Shown here: positions 9,545 through 19,440 of the stretch, in pieces | How positions within the stretch are numbered: position 1 is the stretch's first letter | Layout of the letters: the number at the start of each line of letters is the position of its first letter | Made by a program: the position numbers and the translations under genes | The notes under the pieces: generated by a model | The model's input: the letters and a program-made list of their open reading frames with translations, nothing else | Database searches by the model: none | Told to the model about the DNA's origin: nothing | DNA from: Amorphophallus konjac | Lineage: Eukaryota > Streptophyta > Magnoliopsida > Alismatales > Araceae | Assembly (NCBI GenBank): GCA_022559845.1 | Contig: CM040121.1 | Coordinates: forward strand, 341,284,243-341,348,242 | Length of the DNA: 64,000 nt | Reading direction: 5' to 3'

Positions 9545-10972
9545 ATGTGGTCCAACGGCCAGGGAAACGGATCCGCTGGTCCTCGCAGCTACATTGCTGA
9601 AGGGCAGTCAATCACCCGTCCCCCTTTCTTCGATGGTAATAACTATTTTTTCTGGAAGAACAGGATGGAAGTCTTTATCAGGGCCCAAAGCCACAAGCTC
9701 TGGAGAGTAATTACAGATGGTCCGTACCAACTTCCACCGAACGAAGACATATGGACAGAGGAACAGGTAAAACTCTCTGCACTGAATTGGACAGCTCTTA
9801 GCATCATACAGTGCGCCGTCCACCCTGAAGAGTACTTGAGGATTTCAGCGTGCAAGACTGCAAAGAAAATGTGGGATGAATTGCAGTTAATATATGAGGG
9901 CACATCTCAAGTAAAAGCTACCAAGATCAATATGCTTACAACTCAGTATGAGTTGTTTAAAATGAAGCCAGAGGAGTCGATCACAGAAATGTATGCTAGA
10001 TTGTCTGTGATCATCAATAGTCTGAGAGGATTTGGAAAGGAGATTCAGCAAGAAGACATTGTCAGGAAGATCCTTAGGTCCCTAACTCCCATCTGGGATA
10101 CTAAGGTGACCGTCATAGAGGAATCAAGAGATTTATCCGCCATGTCAGTAACCCAGCTGATTGGGTCTCTCATGACCCACGAAATGAACTTCAGACAAGG
10201 GAATGATGGACATGACAGAAAGGGAAAGAATGTTGCTCTGAAGGTCTCACGACATACTAAAAAGAGCAGCAGCAGCAGCAACAGTGGTGGTAGCAGCGAA
10301 GACTCTGACGGATTCTCAGACCTGGACAAGAGCGAGCAGGCCATGCTCACCAGGCAATTCAGAAAGTTCCTGAGGACTAAAGGGAAATTCTACAGGAGAA
10401 AGAGATTCAATGCTGCAAGGAAGTCTCCTGAACGAGAACTTGAGAAGAACCGGTTTGTTAAGAAGGTTACATGCTACCATTGTCAGAAACCTGGTCACAT
10501 GAAAAGTGAATGTCCAGAGCTGCAAGCTAAGGCTCCCGGATACCAGAAGAAGATGGTGCACAAGAAGAAGAAAGCCATGCTGTGCACATGGAGTGACGAG
10601 GAGGAGGATCCAGAAGCCACCTCGTCCAGTGAAGATGAAGAGAAGACTTGCCTCATGGCCAACCATGAGGAAGAGGTAACGAACTTATTTGAGAATTTTA
10701 CTTTGGATGATTGGGAGGACGCTTATGGCGACCTGTTAGCTAAATATAATTTTCTAACCAAGGAGCACAGAATGCTTAAACGAAAGTTTCACTCTGTTTC
10801 TGAGGAACACTCTATTGCTGTTACGGACAACATGAAAATCAAGGAGATGGCCATTGAGCTAGATCAGGCTAGAAGTGAGATCGAGAAGTTTAGAATGGAA
10901 AGAGAGGAAAATCTAGCTAGGATGAATGAGCTGAAGAGTAAAACTGAAGAGAGTAAAAGGAGTTTAGACTGA
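9545..10972 (+). CDS. gag: gag, N-terminal and middle portion, element A (frame broken at its end)
   Basis: Encodes the capsid/nucleocapsid precursor. The frame is open from the PBS, and the first ATG (9545) gives 475 codons. Residues about 20-200 form a UBN2/DUF4219-type retrotransposon gag domain, starting near a PPFFDG motif. A serine and acidic/basic linker follows, then one CCHC zinc knuckle with C310, C313, H318 and C323 for RNA binding. Beyond the knuckle is an acidic stretch with a LFENFTLDDWEDAY block and a heptad-rich coiled coil. The frame meets TGA at 10970-10972 in mid-coil. The coiled coil resumes at once in another frame, which suggests one base was lost just before 10970. Family B gag shares the LFENF block. 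Confidence 0.9.
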   Translation: MWSNGQGNGSAGPRSYIAEGQSITRPPFFDGNNYFFWKNRMEVFIRAQSHKLWRVITDGPYQLPPNEDIWTEEQVKLSALNWTALSIIQCAVHPEEYLRISACKTAKKMWDELQLIYEGTSQVKATKINMLTTQYELFKMKPEESITEMYARLSVIINSLRGFGKEIQQEDIVRKILRSLTPIWDTKVTVIEESRDLSAMSVTQLIGSLMTHEMNFRQGNDGHDRKGKNVALKVSRHTKKSSSSSNSGGSSEDSDGFSDLDKSEQAMLTRQFRKFLRTKGKFYRRKRFNAARKSPERELEKNRFVKKVTCYHCQKPGHMKSECPELQAKAPGYQKKMVHKKKKAMLCTWSDEEEDPEATSSSEDEEKTCLMANHEEEVTNLFENFTLDDWEDAYGDLLAKYNFLTKEHRMLKRKFHSVSEEHSIAVTDNMKIKEMAIELDQARSEIEKFRMEREENLARMNELKSKTEESKRSLD

Positions 10973-11751
10973 TTACAGAAAAATATGAGGCGGTTAGAAA
11001 AGTCAATCAGGAACTCCTGGACCAATGTAATGAGCTTCAGAAGGAGATTGAGGACAAAAGAAAAATGCTAGAAAAATTTACAGAGGGGAGAAACAATCTG
11101 GATGCCCTTCTGGGGTCGAGAGTAAACTTCAATAGGGAAGGATTAGGATACAGTCCCACAAGTAAAAAACCCTTTGAATTCAGAACTGTCACGTTCTGCC
11201 CCGCCAAGGGCAAAGAAAAATTGGAAACCCCATCCAGCTCCAAATCTGTCTCCACATTGAAGGTTTCGACCAGCAAATCTACTCAACCCACTGGTCAGCA
11301 GACTAAGTCAGGAAATCCTGAGACTAGAACTGTTCCTGTGCAACAGGTGTGGAACAAGGGTTCTCACACGACCATTCCTATTGATGTCACTAGAAAGGTG
11401 AACAGTTTCGCTAAGAAAATTCAGCATGATAGTTATCAAGGAAAGCATGCGAACATGCATCACCTTCAGCACAATTCTCATTTGAATAAAAATGGCTACA
11501 TGAATTATGCTCAGCACACACGTGTTTCCTCTAAGAGGCCAAACAATAATTTCTCTGCTCGGAAACAGCATAATTTTAATAGGAATAGGCTCATTCAACA
11601 CCCACTGAGAAATGCCAAGAAGGAAGAATCAATTTACATGAAACCTCTGAAAAGAACAGTAAAACAAATGTGGGTTCCTAAGTGTGATTTGGATAAATTG
11701 AAAAATGTCTTTGGACCCAATTTGAATTGGGTCCCACATTACTTTGTCTGA
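10973..11751 (+). CDS. gag: gag, C-terminal portion of element A in the shifted frame
   Basis: Continues the coiled coil that stops at 10972, now in a different frame. The first ATG in this frame is 11065, but homology with B gag shows the coding sequence runs in from upstream. It carries a KGLGYSPT-like motif (B gag has GLGYSPTNK), a basic low-complexity stretch rich in N, H, K and S, and ends with a GPNLNWVP block before TGA at 11749-11751. B gag likewise ends in GPKAAWVP plus a few residues and TGA, so this is the natural C-terminal end of gag. No zinc knuckle is present here, unlike the matching part of B gag. It is not expressed as one protein with the upstream part unless the frame is corrected. 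Confidence 0.85.
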
Positions 11752-14700
11752 ACTTTCGCAGGTTAGCCTGGCAGCCGAGCATAACAAGTGGTATCTTGAC
11801 AGCGGCTGTAGCAGGCACATGACAGGAGACCGGTCCAAATTTAGCAAACTGAAAATGAAGTTTGGGGGCCTGGTCAAATTCGGTGGAAATAACAGAGGAA
11901 GAATAATTGGAATTGGTACAATTGGTAAGTCCTCTACTAACTCCATTGAAGATGTGTATCTTGTAGAAGGACTTCAGCACAACTTGATAAGTATTAGTCA
12001 ACTCTGCGACAAAGGACACAAGGTACTCTTTGACAACAATTCCTGTACTGTTTTTGAGCTGAATTCTGATAACGTCATGTTCAAAGGTCATAGAGTAAAC
12101 AATGTATACATCGTAGACCTGGATGATAATCCTGAAACTCACTTGTGTATGTCTGCTAATTCTGAACAGGTTGCGTTTGACTGGCATAGGCGTCTAGGCC
12201 ATGCTAGTTTGTCTACATTGAATAAACTGTCTAAGCATAACCTAGTTAGAGGTTTGCCCCGAATAAGATTTCAGTTAGGATCCAAGCTATGTGATGCTTG
12301 TGCACTAGGTAAACAGACTCGTGCAATTTTTAAGTTGAGAACTGAGAATCTTTCATCTAAACCGCTGCAGCACTTGCACATGGATCTCTTTGGTCCTACT
12401 CGCATACAAAGTTTGTCAGGTAAGAGATATGGATTAGTCATAGTGGATGACTACACTAGATTCTCTTGGTTGTTTTGTTTAGCAAATAAAAATGATGCTT
12501 TTGTTCACTTTGAAGAACTTTTCAATAAAATCAAACTGCAAGGTGAACATAATATCATTACTATTCAGTCTGACCACGGAGGAGAGTTTGAGAACTCTTC
12601 ATTTTCTGAATTTTGCTCAAAAGAGGGAGTGACTCACAGATTCTCTTCTCCCAGGACACCGGAGCAGAACGGAATTGTTGAGAGAAGAAACAGGTCAATA
12701 ATTGAAATGGCCAGGACTATGCTGATTGAGAGTGGACTTCCAAGGAGATTTTGGGCTGAAGCTGCGAACACTGCATGTTACATTCTGAACCGAGCCTTGG
12801 TAAGACCTACTCATAGGAAAACTCCTTATGAACTTCTCAAGGGTAAGCAGCCAAACATTTCTTACTTTAAAGTTTTTGGCTCGAAATGTTTTATTCACAA
12901 TAATGGTAAGAATGGGTTGGACAAATTTGAAGCAAGGAGCTCTCCTGGAATTTTTCTCGGATATTCAGAAACTTCAAGGGCTTACAGAGTTTTCAATAAA
13001 GCTGACCAAACTGTTGAAGAAACACCGCATGTAGTGTTTGATGAAAATGGTTTCTCTAACAAAGTGATGGATGATGACAGGGAGCCATCTAATGAGGGAG
13101 ATTTCTTGGAGAGAATTGAAGAAGAAGAAATGCAGCCAGCTGCTCAACCAGAAAACTCACAGCAAGAAGGAGCAGCTGAGGTAGGTGAACCCTCAGGTGA
13201 GATAATATTTCACAAAGACCACCCTAGTGAAAATGTCATAGGAAATTTGCATGATCCTCCTAGGACTAGGTCTCATTTTAGAATTGTCCAAGAACAGGAC
13301 TTAGCTGCATTGGTATCTCAGGTGGAACCCAAATCTGTGGAAGAAGCCTTAAAACATGATTCTTGGGTATCCGCCATGAGTGAGGAATTAAATCAATTTG
13401 AGAAAAATATTGTATGGGAACTAGTTCCCAGACCTGATAACACTCATGTCATTGGCACTAAATGGATTTTCAAGAATAAAGTTGATGAGAACGGAGCTAT
13501 CTCTAGAAACAAAGCAAGACTTGTAGCTCAAGGCTACAGTCAGGAATTTGGTGTGGATTTTGATGAATCCTATGCCCCAGTGGCTAGGATGGAAGCTATA
13601 CGAATTCTGCTTGCATTTGCATGCTCTAGGAACCTTCGACTGCAGCAGATGGATGTCAAAAGCGCATTCTTAAATGGGATATTGAAGGAAGAGGTATATG
13701 TTGAACAACCTCCAGGTTTTAATTTCTCTGTTCAGCCTAACATGGTTTTTAGGTTGAATAAAGCCCTCTATGGATTGAAGCAGGCTCCCCGAGCCTGGTA
13801 TGAGAGACTTTCTGAATTTCTCTTGAGCAAGGGCTACACTCGAGGTAAGGTTGACCAAACCCTCTTCACCAAAAATCTCGGAAAGGATTTAATAGTGGTC
13901 CAGGTATATGTTGATGATATCATCTTCGGATCTAACAATTCAACATTGTGTAAAGAATTTTCTGAATCTATGTCTCATGAATTTGAAATGAGTTTAGTTG
14001 GCGAACTAAAGTATTTTCTTGGGCTGCAGGTCAAACAGATGGAGGATGGTTGTTTCATAAATCAAACCAAGTACACTCTGGAGATGCTGAAAAGGTTTGG
14101 AATGACCAACCTCAAGACTATCTCAACACCCATGGGCACCAACTCCTCACTGGATTCAGACGAAAAAGGTAAAGAAGTGGATGCTAAATTATATAGAGGT
14201 ATGATCGGTTCACTCCTCTACTTAACAGCATCCAGGCCTGACATTCAATTTAGTGTAGGGATGTGTGCCAGATACCAGTCTAGGCCTACTGAATTACATT
14301 TGGCAGCTGTAAAAAGAATCTTTAGATACTTATCTGCTACCCATGATCTAGGTCTTTGGTATCCTGCATCATGTAGTTTAGATCTCATTGCATATACAGA
14401 TGCAGATTATGCAGGATGTAAATTGGACAGGAAAAGTACTAGTGGTCACTGCGAATTTTTAGGAGGATGCCTAGTCTCTTGGGGATCCAAGAAGCAACAC
14501 TCTGTGGCTCTTTCTACTGCTGAAGCTGAGTATGTGGCAGCAGGGAGCTGTGGCACACAGGTTATATGGATAAAACACCAGCTTCTGGATTACTCAGTTG
14601 AGCTAGGTTGCACTTCCATTTTTTGTGACAATACTAGTGCAATAAACATTGCAAAGAATCCTGTACTTCATTCTCGAACTAAACACATCGAAATCAGGCA

Positions 14701-14851
14701 TCATTTTATTCGTGATGAAGTAGCTAGGAAGACCTTTGAATTGATCCATGTTGGCACTAACTCACAAATTGCAGATATTTTCACTAAGCCACTGGATACT
14801 GAAAAATTTAGCACATTGCGCAGAGAATTAGGTATTTACAGAATTTCATGA
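11744..14851 (+). CDS. pol: pol polyprotein: protease, integrase, reverse transcriptase, RNase H (element A)
   Basis: Open frame of 1035 codons with complete Ty1/copia pol architecture. Numbering from the TTG at 11744, which is a frame boundary and not a real start: protease active site D19-S-G; integrase zinc-binding H148, H153, C183, C186; integrase catalytic D214, D277 and E313, with exactly 35 residues between the last two; reverse transcriptase YVDD at 722-725; RNase H catalytic D886, E927 and D962. No internal stop occurs. The frame is open only from 11726, so it overlaps the end of gag by 26 nt in the +1 frame. It would need +1 frameshifting, or splicing at the TTTCGCAG just downstream, to be made. 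No chromodomain and no envelope-like ORF follow. Confidence 0.96.
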   Translation: MSELSQVSLAAEHNKWYLDSGCSRHMTGDRSKFSKLKMKFGGLVKFGGNNRGRIIGIGTIGKSSTNSIEDVYLVEGLQHNLISISQLCDKGHKVLFDNNSCTVFELNSDNVMFKGHRVNNVYIVDLDDNPETHLCMSANSEQVAFDWHRRLGHASLSTLNKLSKHNLVRGLPRIRFQLGSKLCDACALGKQTRAIFKLRTENLSSKPLQHLHMDLFGPTRIQSLSGKRYGLVIVDDYTRFSWLFCLANKNDAFVHFEELFNKIKLQGEHNIITIQSDHGGEFENSSFSEFCSKEGVTHRFSSPRTPEQNGIVERRNRSIIEMARTMLIESGLPRRFWAEAANTACYILNRALVRPTHRKTPYELLKGKQPNISYFKVFGSKCFIHNNGKNGLDKFEARSSPGIFLGYSETSRAYRVFNKADQTVEETPHVVFDENGFSNKVMDDDREPSNEGDFLERIEEEEMQPAAQPENSQQEGAAEVGEPSGEIIFHKDHPSENVIGNLHDPPRTRSHFRIVQEQDLAALVSQVEPKSVEEALKHDSWVSAMSEELNQFEKNIVWELVPRPDNTHVIGTKWIFKNKVDENGAISRNKARLVAQGYSQEFGVDFDESYAPVARMEAIRILLAFACSRNLRLQQMDVKSAFLNGILKEEVYVEQPPGFNFSVQPNMVFRLNKALYGLKQAPRAWYERLSEFLLSKGYTRGKVDQTLFTKNLGKDLIVVQVYVDDIIFGSNNSTLCKEFSESMSHEFEMSLVGELKYFLGLQVKQMEDGCFINQTKYTLEMLKRFGMTNLKTISTPMGTNSSLDSDEKGKEVDAKLYRGMIGSLLYLTASRPDIQFSVGMCARYQSRPTELHLAAVKRIFRYLSATHDLGLWYPASCSLDLIAYTDADYAGCKLDRKSTSGHCEFLGGCLVSWGSKKQHSVALSTAEAEYVAAGSCGTQVIWIKHQLLDYSVELGCTSIFCDNTSAINIAKNPVLHSRTKHIEIRHHFIRDEVARKTFELIHVGTNSQIADIFTKPLDTEKFSTLRRELGIYRIS

Positions 14852-16385
14852 TTGAATAATTGATCTCTAAATAATCTGTCATGTGCTCTTATGTTTATCT
14901 TTTCTCATTATCAGTTGCTGAAAATAACCTCATTATGGGTATTTGATGATTCACTCGTACTGATTGATACCACTTTGTTTTCCTTGAGGTGTTTTGAGGG
15001 TTGTCTTGGTTAAGTCTGAGTTGGTGTCAAGGTCTCAGGGGGAGCTAGATTGATAATTGGTGTCATGCTCTTTTGGCCAAATCTGAACATACTTTGAACG
15101 GACTTTTGCTGACCTTATAAGAGAATCAGTTTGAGTAGGTGGATAAAAGAATTTTTTGAATGTTTTATCCGTTAAGACTGTTCATCTAATTTCTTGTTGG
15201 AATTTCGGCTGTTAGTCCCACTGAGATCAAAATCTGAATTCAAGACTATCTTCCTACACTGTAACTGACTTCTGATCTAGCCAGTACAACATACCTACTT
15301 AGTCTAAGTTGAGTCCGAAATGAGGTATATAGTGTTTTTGTCTGAAAAACCTTGGAACTAGTGTATTGTTCTCAAACTGAGTCAAGACTAATTTTCAAAG
15401 CTTAAAGTGCAGTTTAATGAAAAAAAAATTCATGAAAGAAGTTTTACAAATCTTGTTATCTGTTCATTGAGTAACTGGGACTTTCATCAATGAAGTGAAA
15501 GAATTCCATGTCATGAGATGGCAGTAAATCAGGCTTAATTAGCTATCTTGATCATACAGAGCTATGGTATATATCTGGTTAGTAACTGGGGTGTCTGGCC
15601 TCTGGTAAAGGTGTCACCTTAATGTCAACACCAGTTAGAATACTATCTCTGTCCTCTTGTCAGAAGGGGTAATGTGGTCTTGCCACCAAGTAACTGGGGA
15701 TTCCTGCCTCTAAACAAGGTGTCTCCCTAATGTCAAAGGTGTACTTGACAGATTTATCTTTGATCTTGACCATCTTTGAAAAATTTTCTTTCTCTTGGTA
15801 TCCAGATTCTGTTCACTTGGCATTTAGGTCTTGGTTTGTTTGTTTTCAATACCACAGGTCTTTGTTTTTCCTGACTTCCTTGCTTTATACTCTCTGAGTA
15901 AAGACTTACTCTGACCATACTGGTATCTTGTACCTTACTTGCTTAGAATCTGGTTCTGTGTATGGAGCAAATCTTCATTCACCATTTTGCACAGTCTGAC
16001 TAACTGATCCTCAAAATCCTCACATAAAATTAATGGCGTTCTTAATTGCTTAAACATCTCAATAACTCTCCTTTATCAGCCATACTCTCTATTGTTTTCT
16101 CTCCACTGTCAGCAATTGTCTTTTCGTGATATCTTCAGACCTGCCCCTAGTTTTTCATGATGTCAAAGGGGGAGAGTGTCTTGCTTGTGCTTTTGTGCTT
16201 TGCTGAGGGGGAGCGAAAGATAAGTGTCCTGAGTTTTCTAGTCAGAGGAAAGTGGATGTTGTGTTCAGGGGGAGCTCTTGGGAGTCGTCAGAGGAGGCGA
16301 GTGTGTTGTGTGTCTGCATTGCTTATTTTCACAGCTTATCTTCATGCACTTCATCTCTGTTATTTAATATAGTGTTGCCATCATC
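14852..16385 (+). other. 3' non-coding region of element A with repeated GGGGGAG tracts
   Basis: 1.5 kb without a credible ORF. It contains GGGGGAG at 15038, 16168, 16207 and 16268 before the true PPT, an arrangement reported as typical of Sireviruses. Between about 15460 and 15740 lies a module built on TAACTGGG, GTCTGGCCTCT and AAGGTGTC phrases. The same phrases occur in the same order in family B at about 45560-45850 and 53540-53810. Confidence 0.8.
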
Positions 16386-16437
16386 AAAAAGGGGGAGATT
16401 GTTGGACTTTTGTAACCTCCCTAGTGTTTTGATGATG
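16379..16437 (+). other. Stem-loop enclosing the PPT and the start of the 3' LTR, element A
   Basis: CATCATCAAAA at 16379-16389 is an exact inverted complement of TTTTGATGATG at 16427-16437. Inside it GGGAG (16393-16397) can pair with CTCCC (16417-16421). The PPT and the LTR boundary at 16400 therefore sit within a potential long hairpin in the RNA. Family B has the same layout with different inner pairs. Confidence 0.65.
16386..16398 (+). other. Polypurine tract, element A
   Basis: AAAAAGGGGGAGA directly precedes the 3' LTR start TGTTGG at 16400, separated by one T. It is the RNase H-resistant primer for plus-strand cDNA synthesis. The identical tract precedes LTR2 and LTR3 of family B. Confidence 0.93.
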
Positions 16438-18765
16438 TGCATCACTATGTTGAATATTGTTATTTTTAATCAGATATCATGAGTAATGTTATGCATTCGA
16501 ACTTTCCATGATTAATAAGAAAAACTGCTATGAGTTAAATACCCTGCATGTCCGTACTGTTCCTTTCATTCTTCGTGTTGGTTGTGTTCACTTCACTTCG
16601 TGATGTCTTTTTCAACATCGTGTTGTTCCAACAATGCTTGTTGGTTGTCTTCGTGTCGTGTTTTATTCCAGCGCGTGCTGAACACTGCAGCACCTCGTGC
16701 TATTTTCTGTACCACCTCGTGTCGCTCCATCCTTGTCACCCCTAATTCTTCAAAGTCTATACGCTGGATCGTCCTTCTGTGTGTCTCATTCAAAGTCTAT
16801 ACATCCACCGTCTTACCCAGCGTCTCATGCAAGTCTGTACAGCCTCTGCGTTTCAAAGTCCATTTGTTGCACTATCAAGTCTATACATTGCCTTCAAGGC
16901 ATCAAGTCTATACAGTGGACTGTGCTTCATGCATTGGACAAGTCTGTACATCGACCTGTTCACTCGTTTGAGCAAGTCTATACATTGCGTTGCCTTACCT
17001 ACGTTCAAGATCACCAAGTCTGTACATTGGGTAAAGTCTACACATCGCCTCGGTCACTTGCTTCAAACTCTATACAATGTGAACATTCATGTCTATACAG
17101 ACTTCACCTCATCTCAAGTCGAGTCTAACTGTGTTGTCTCCATGTCGTTCTTAGTTCGAGTCGTTTCTTTGTTATGTCTGTCTTTGTGTTGCTTCTCCTA
17201 GACCTCGTGTCTTTGAATTGTTCCATGTTGTTTTCGTGTCGTCCTCGTCTTCGAGTCGTTTGTAAGTTCGAGCGAGTTTGTTATGTCGTGTTGTTTTTGT
17301 ATTCATGTCTTCGTGTTGCTTTTGTATTCGTGTCTTCGTGTTATTCTTATGTTTATGTCCTCGTGATTGTTTATTTCTATCTTCGTCCTGTTTCCTTCTG
17401 ATCGCGTGTCTGTCTACCTTTTTCACTCCGTGAGACTTCCTTCTCACCTCGTGCTGTTCTCTTCTGACTTCGTGTCGTTCTCTTCGTAGTGTTTGTTTTT
17501 GTTACAGTGATACTTCGTGTCGTTCTCTTCGTAGTGTTTGTTTTTGTTACAGTGATACTTCGTGTCGTTCTCTTTTTACTTCGTGCTGTTTGCATCTGAC
17601 CTCGTGTCATTCTCTCCTTGTCACGTACTGTAATAATCTTGTGTATCTCGTGTCGTTCTCAGTAAAGTGCATCTCGTATTGCTATCACATACCTCATGCA
17701 GTTTTAGTTCTTGTGGCCCTCAGTGTTAATGGTTTTTATCTCCTTGCAGGTCCGAGGAAGAACATTCACCTGTGTCTGGGCTGCACGTGATCCGATACTA
17801 AAGGAACCAATGCTATAAGGGCACGTGGCAAGAAGGTTCTGGATGAAGCGTGGGAGGCACACGCATTCTGCACCTTACCCACCTGCTGCTGCGGCTATAT
17901 AAGGAAGCCTTCGTCCACAGATGAAGGTTGATCGAAAGGAAAAAGCAAAAAAGGAGAAGTGAAGAGAGTTCGATCCAGAAGAAAAGAAAGAGAAGAAGAG
18001 CAGAAGGAAAAGAAGAGAAAGAGAGAGTTAGAGAGCTCGTAAGGGTGAAGAGAAAAAGAAAGTGAGAGAGAAGAGAAGAGGAAGAGAAGCTTACCTGAAG
18101 ATCTGTCTACTGGACCGTGGATCAGATCCAGGCCAGTCAGCTCCGTTGAGAGCCACATTGTGCATTTCGCTTTTCAGCGTTCTGTTTGCTGAAGTTATCT
18201 TTCATTTCGTGTTTCTATTTTTCTTCTTATTTGGTTTTCCTTGTTCTTTCGATTCTCAGTAGTGAGGTCGGGTTCCTCCTGTGGATCAGGAGAAGGGAGA
18301 TCTGATCTCCGGTTGCAAGTAGCTGGGAGCTACTTGTGGGTTCCCTCTGGTCAGAGGAAGGGAGACTTGTCTCCGGTTCTGGGCTTGCGGGTTGCAAGTC
18401 CAGGGGTCCCTCCGGTTGAGAGGAAGAGGGGAGGCTGTTCCCCTAGTCAAGCTGTGTGGCAGTAACTGTTTGCAGACTGAGTCTGCTTGTCTAGCATTGG
18501 CTAGTGAAGCCTCACTCCGGTTGGGAGTGAGGGGTGGATGTAGGTCTGGAGGACCGAACCACCTAAAAAGTCTATTGAGCAGTGGTTTGCTGTGTGTGCT
18601 TGCTTCCGCAAGATGCTTGGATAGGCGCGCTCCTTGTGTTTGCTCATAAGTTTAATTGAGTTCGTTTCATTCTGTGTTTGCGTCTAGCATCTAAGTTTTT
18701 AATTGGCCATTATTCATTGAAGGATACATTCACCCCCCTCTGTATCCGTGCCTAGTACCCTAACA
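16400..18765 (+). repeat. Element A 3' LTR (2366 bp)
   Basis: Collinear with 7075-9516. TATA box at 17896-17903, hairpin run at 18276-18563, end TAACA at 18765. Differences from the 5' LTR include scattered transitions, an 85-bp loss near 17265, and a 46-bp unit duplicated at about 17468-17558 where the 5' LTR has a related but different sequence. Confidence 0.94.
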
Positions 18766-18770
18766 AAAGT
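18766..18770. other. Target site duplication of element A, right copy
   Basis: AAAGT, identical to 7070-7074, and followed by the satellite continuation GACTTGTCAG. Removing the element and one copy restores a monomer in normal phase. Confidence 0.95.
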
Positions 18771-19440
18771 GACTTGTCAGAATTGACGAAATCCAAATCG
18801 GATGCCCAGCTTGAGCTCGGTGCTCAAAAGTTCATTTTCTAAATACACTTAGTTTAAGTGAACTGCCAAGTCGGGTCCAGGGGTCTAAAATCTGAAATAC
18901 TGATTGGATGGCCATGCCGGTCATTCCAACATGACCTAGGAGATGAAAGTGACTTGTCAGAACTGACGGAATCCAAATCGGATGCCCGGTTTGAGCTCGG
19001 CGCTCAAAAGTTCATTTTCTAAATACAATTAGTTTAAGTGAACTGCCAAGTCGGGTCCGGGGGTCTAAAATCTGAAATACCAGTGGGATGGCCATGCCGA
19101 TCATTCCAACACGACCTGAGAGATAAAAGTGACTTGTCAGAACTGACGGAATCCAAATCGGATGCCCGGTTTGAGCTCGGCGCTCAAAAGTTCATTTTCT
19201 AAATATAGTTAGTTTAAGTGAACTGCCAAGTCCGGTCTGGGTGTCTAAAATCTGAAATACTGGTCGGATGGATGTGCCGATCATTCCAACACAACCTGGG
19301 AGATGAAAGTGACTTGTCAGAACTGACGGAATCCAAATCGGATGCCCAGCTTGAACTCGGCGCTCAAAAGTTCATTTTCTAAATACACTTAGTTTAAATA
19401 AACTGCCAAGTCGGGTCCGGGGGTCTAAGATCTGAAATAC

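Larger units (their letters stand above)
7075..18765 (+). mobile_element. Element A: complete 11.7-kb Ty1/copia LTR retrotransposon, Sirevirus (SIRE/Maximus) type
   Basis: Order: 5' LTR 7075-9516, PBS 9519-9530, gag, pol, 3' non-coding region, PPT 16386-16398, 3' LTR 16400-18765, flanked by AAAGT duplications. Integrase lies before reverse transcriptase, which makes it Ty1/copia and not Ty3/gypsy. The very long LTRs, coiled-coil gag, absence of a chromodomain and repeated GGGGGAG tracts before the PPT are Sirevirus characters. No envelope-like ORF follows pol. The LTRs differ by roughly 1-3% in the stretches compared by eye plus several indels, so the insertion is not brand new. gag is interrupted, so the copy is probably not autonomous now. 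Confidence 0.93.

Noticed and set aside
14852..16385. Envelope-like third ORF after pol, as in some SIRE elements
   Set aside because: No open frame of useful length and no transmembrane or coiled-coil-like segment; stops occur in all forward frames.
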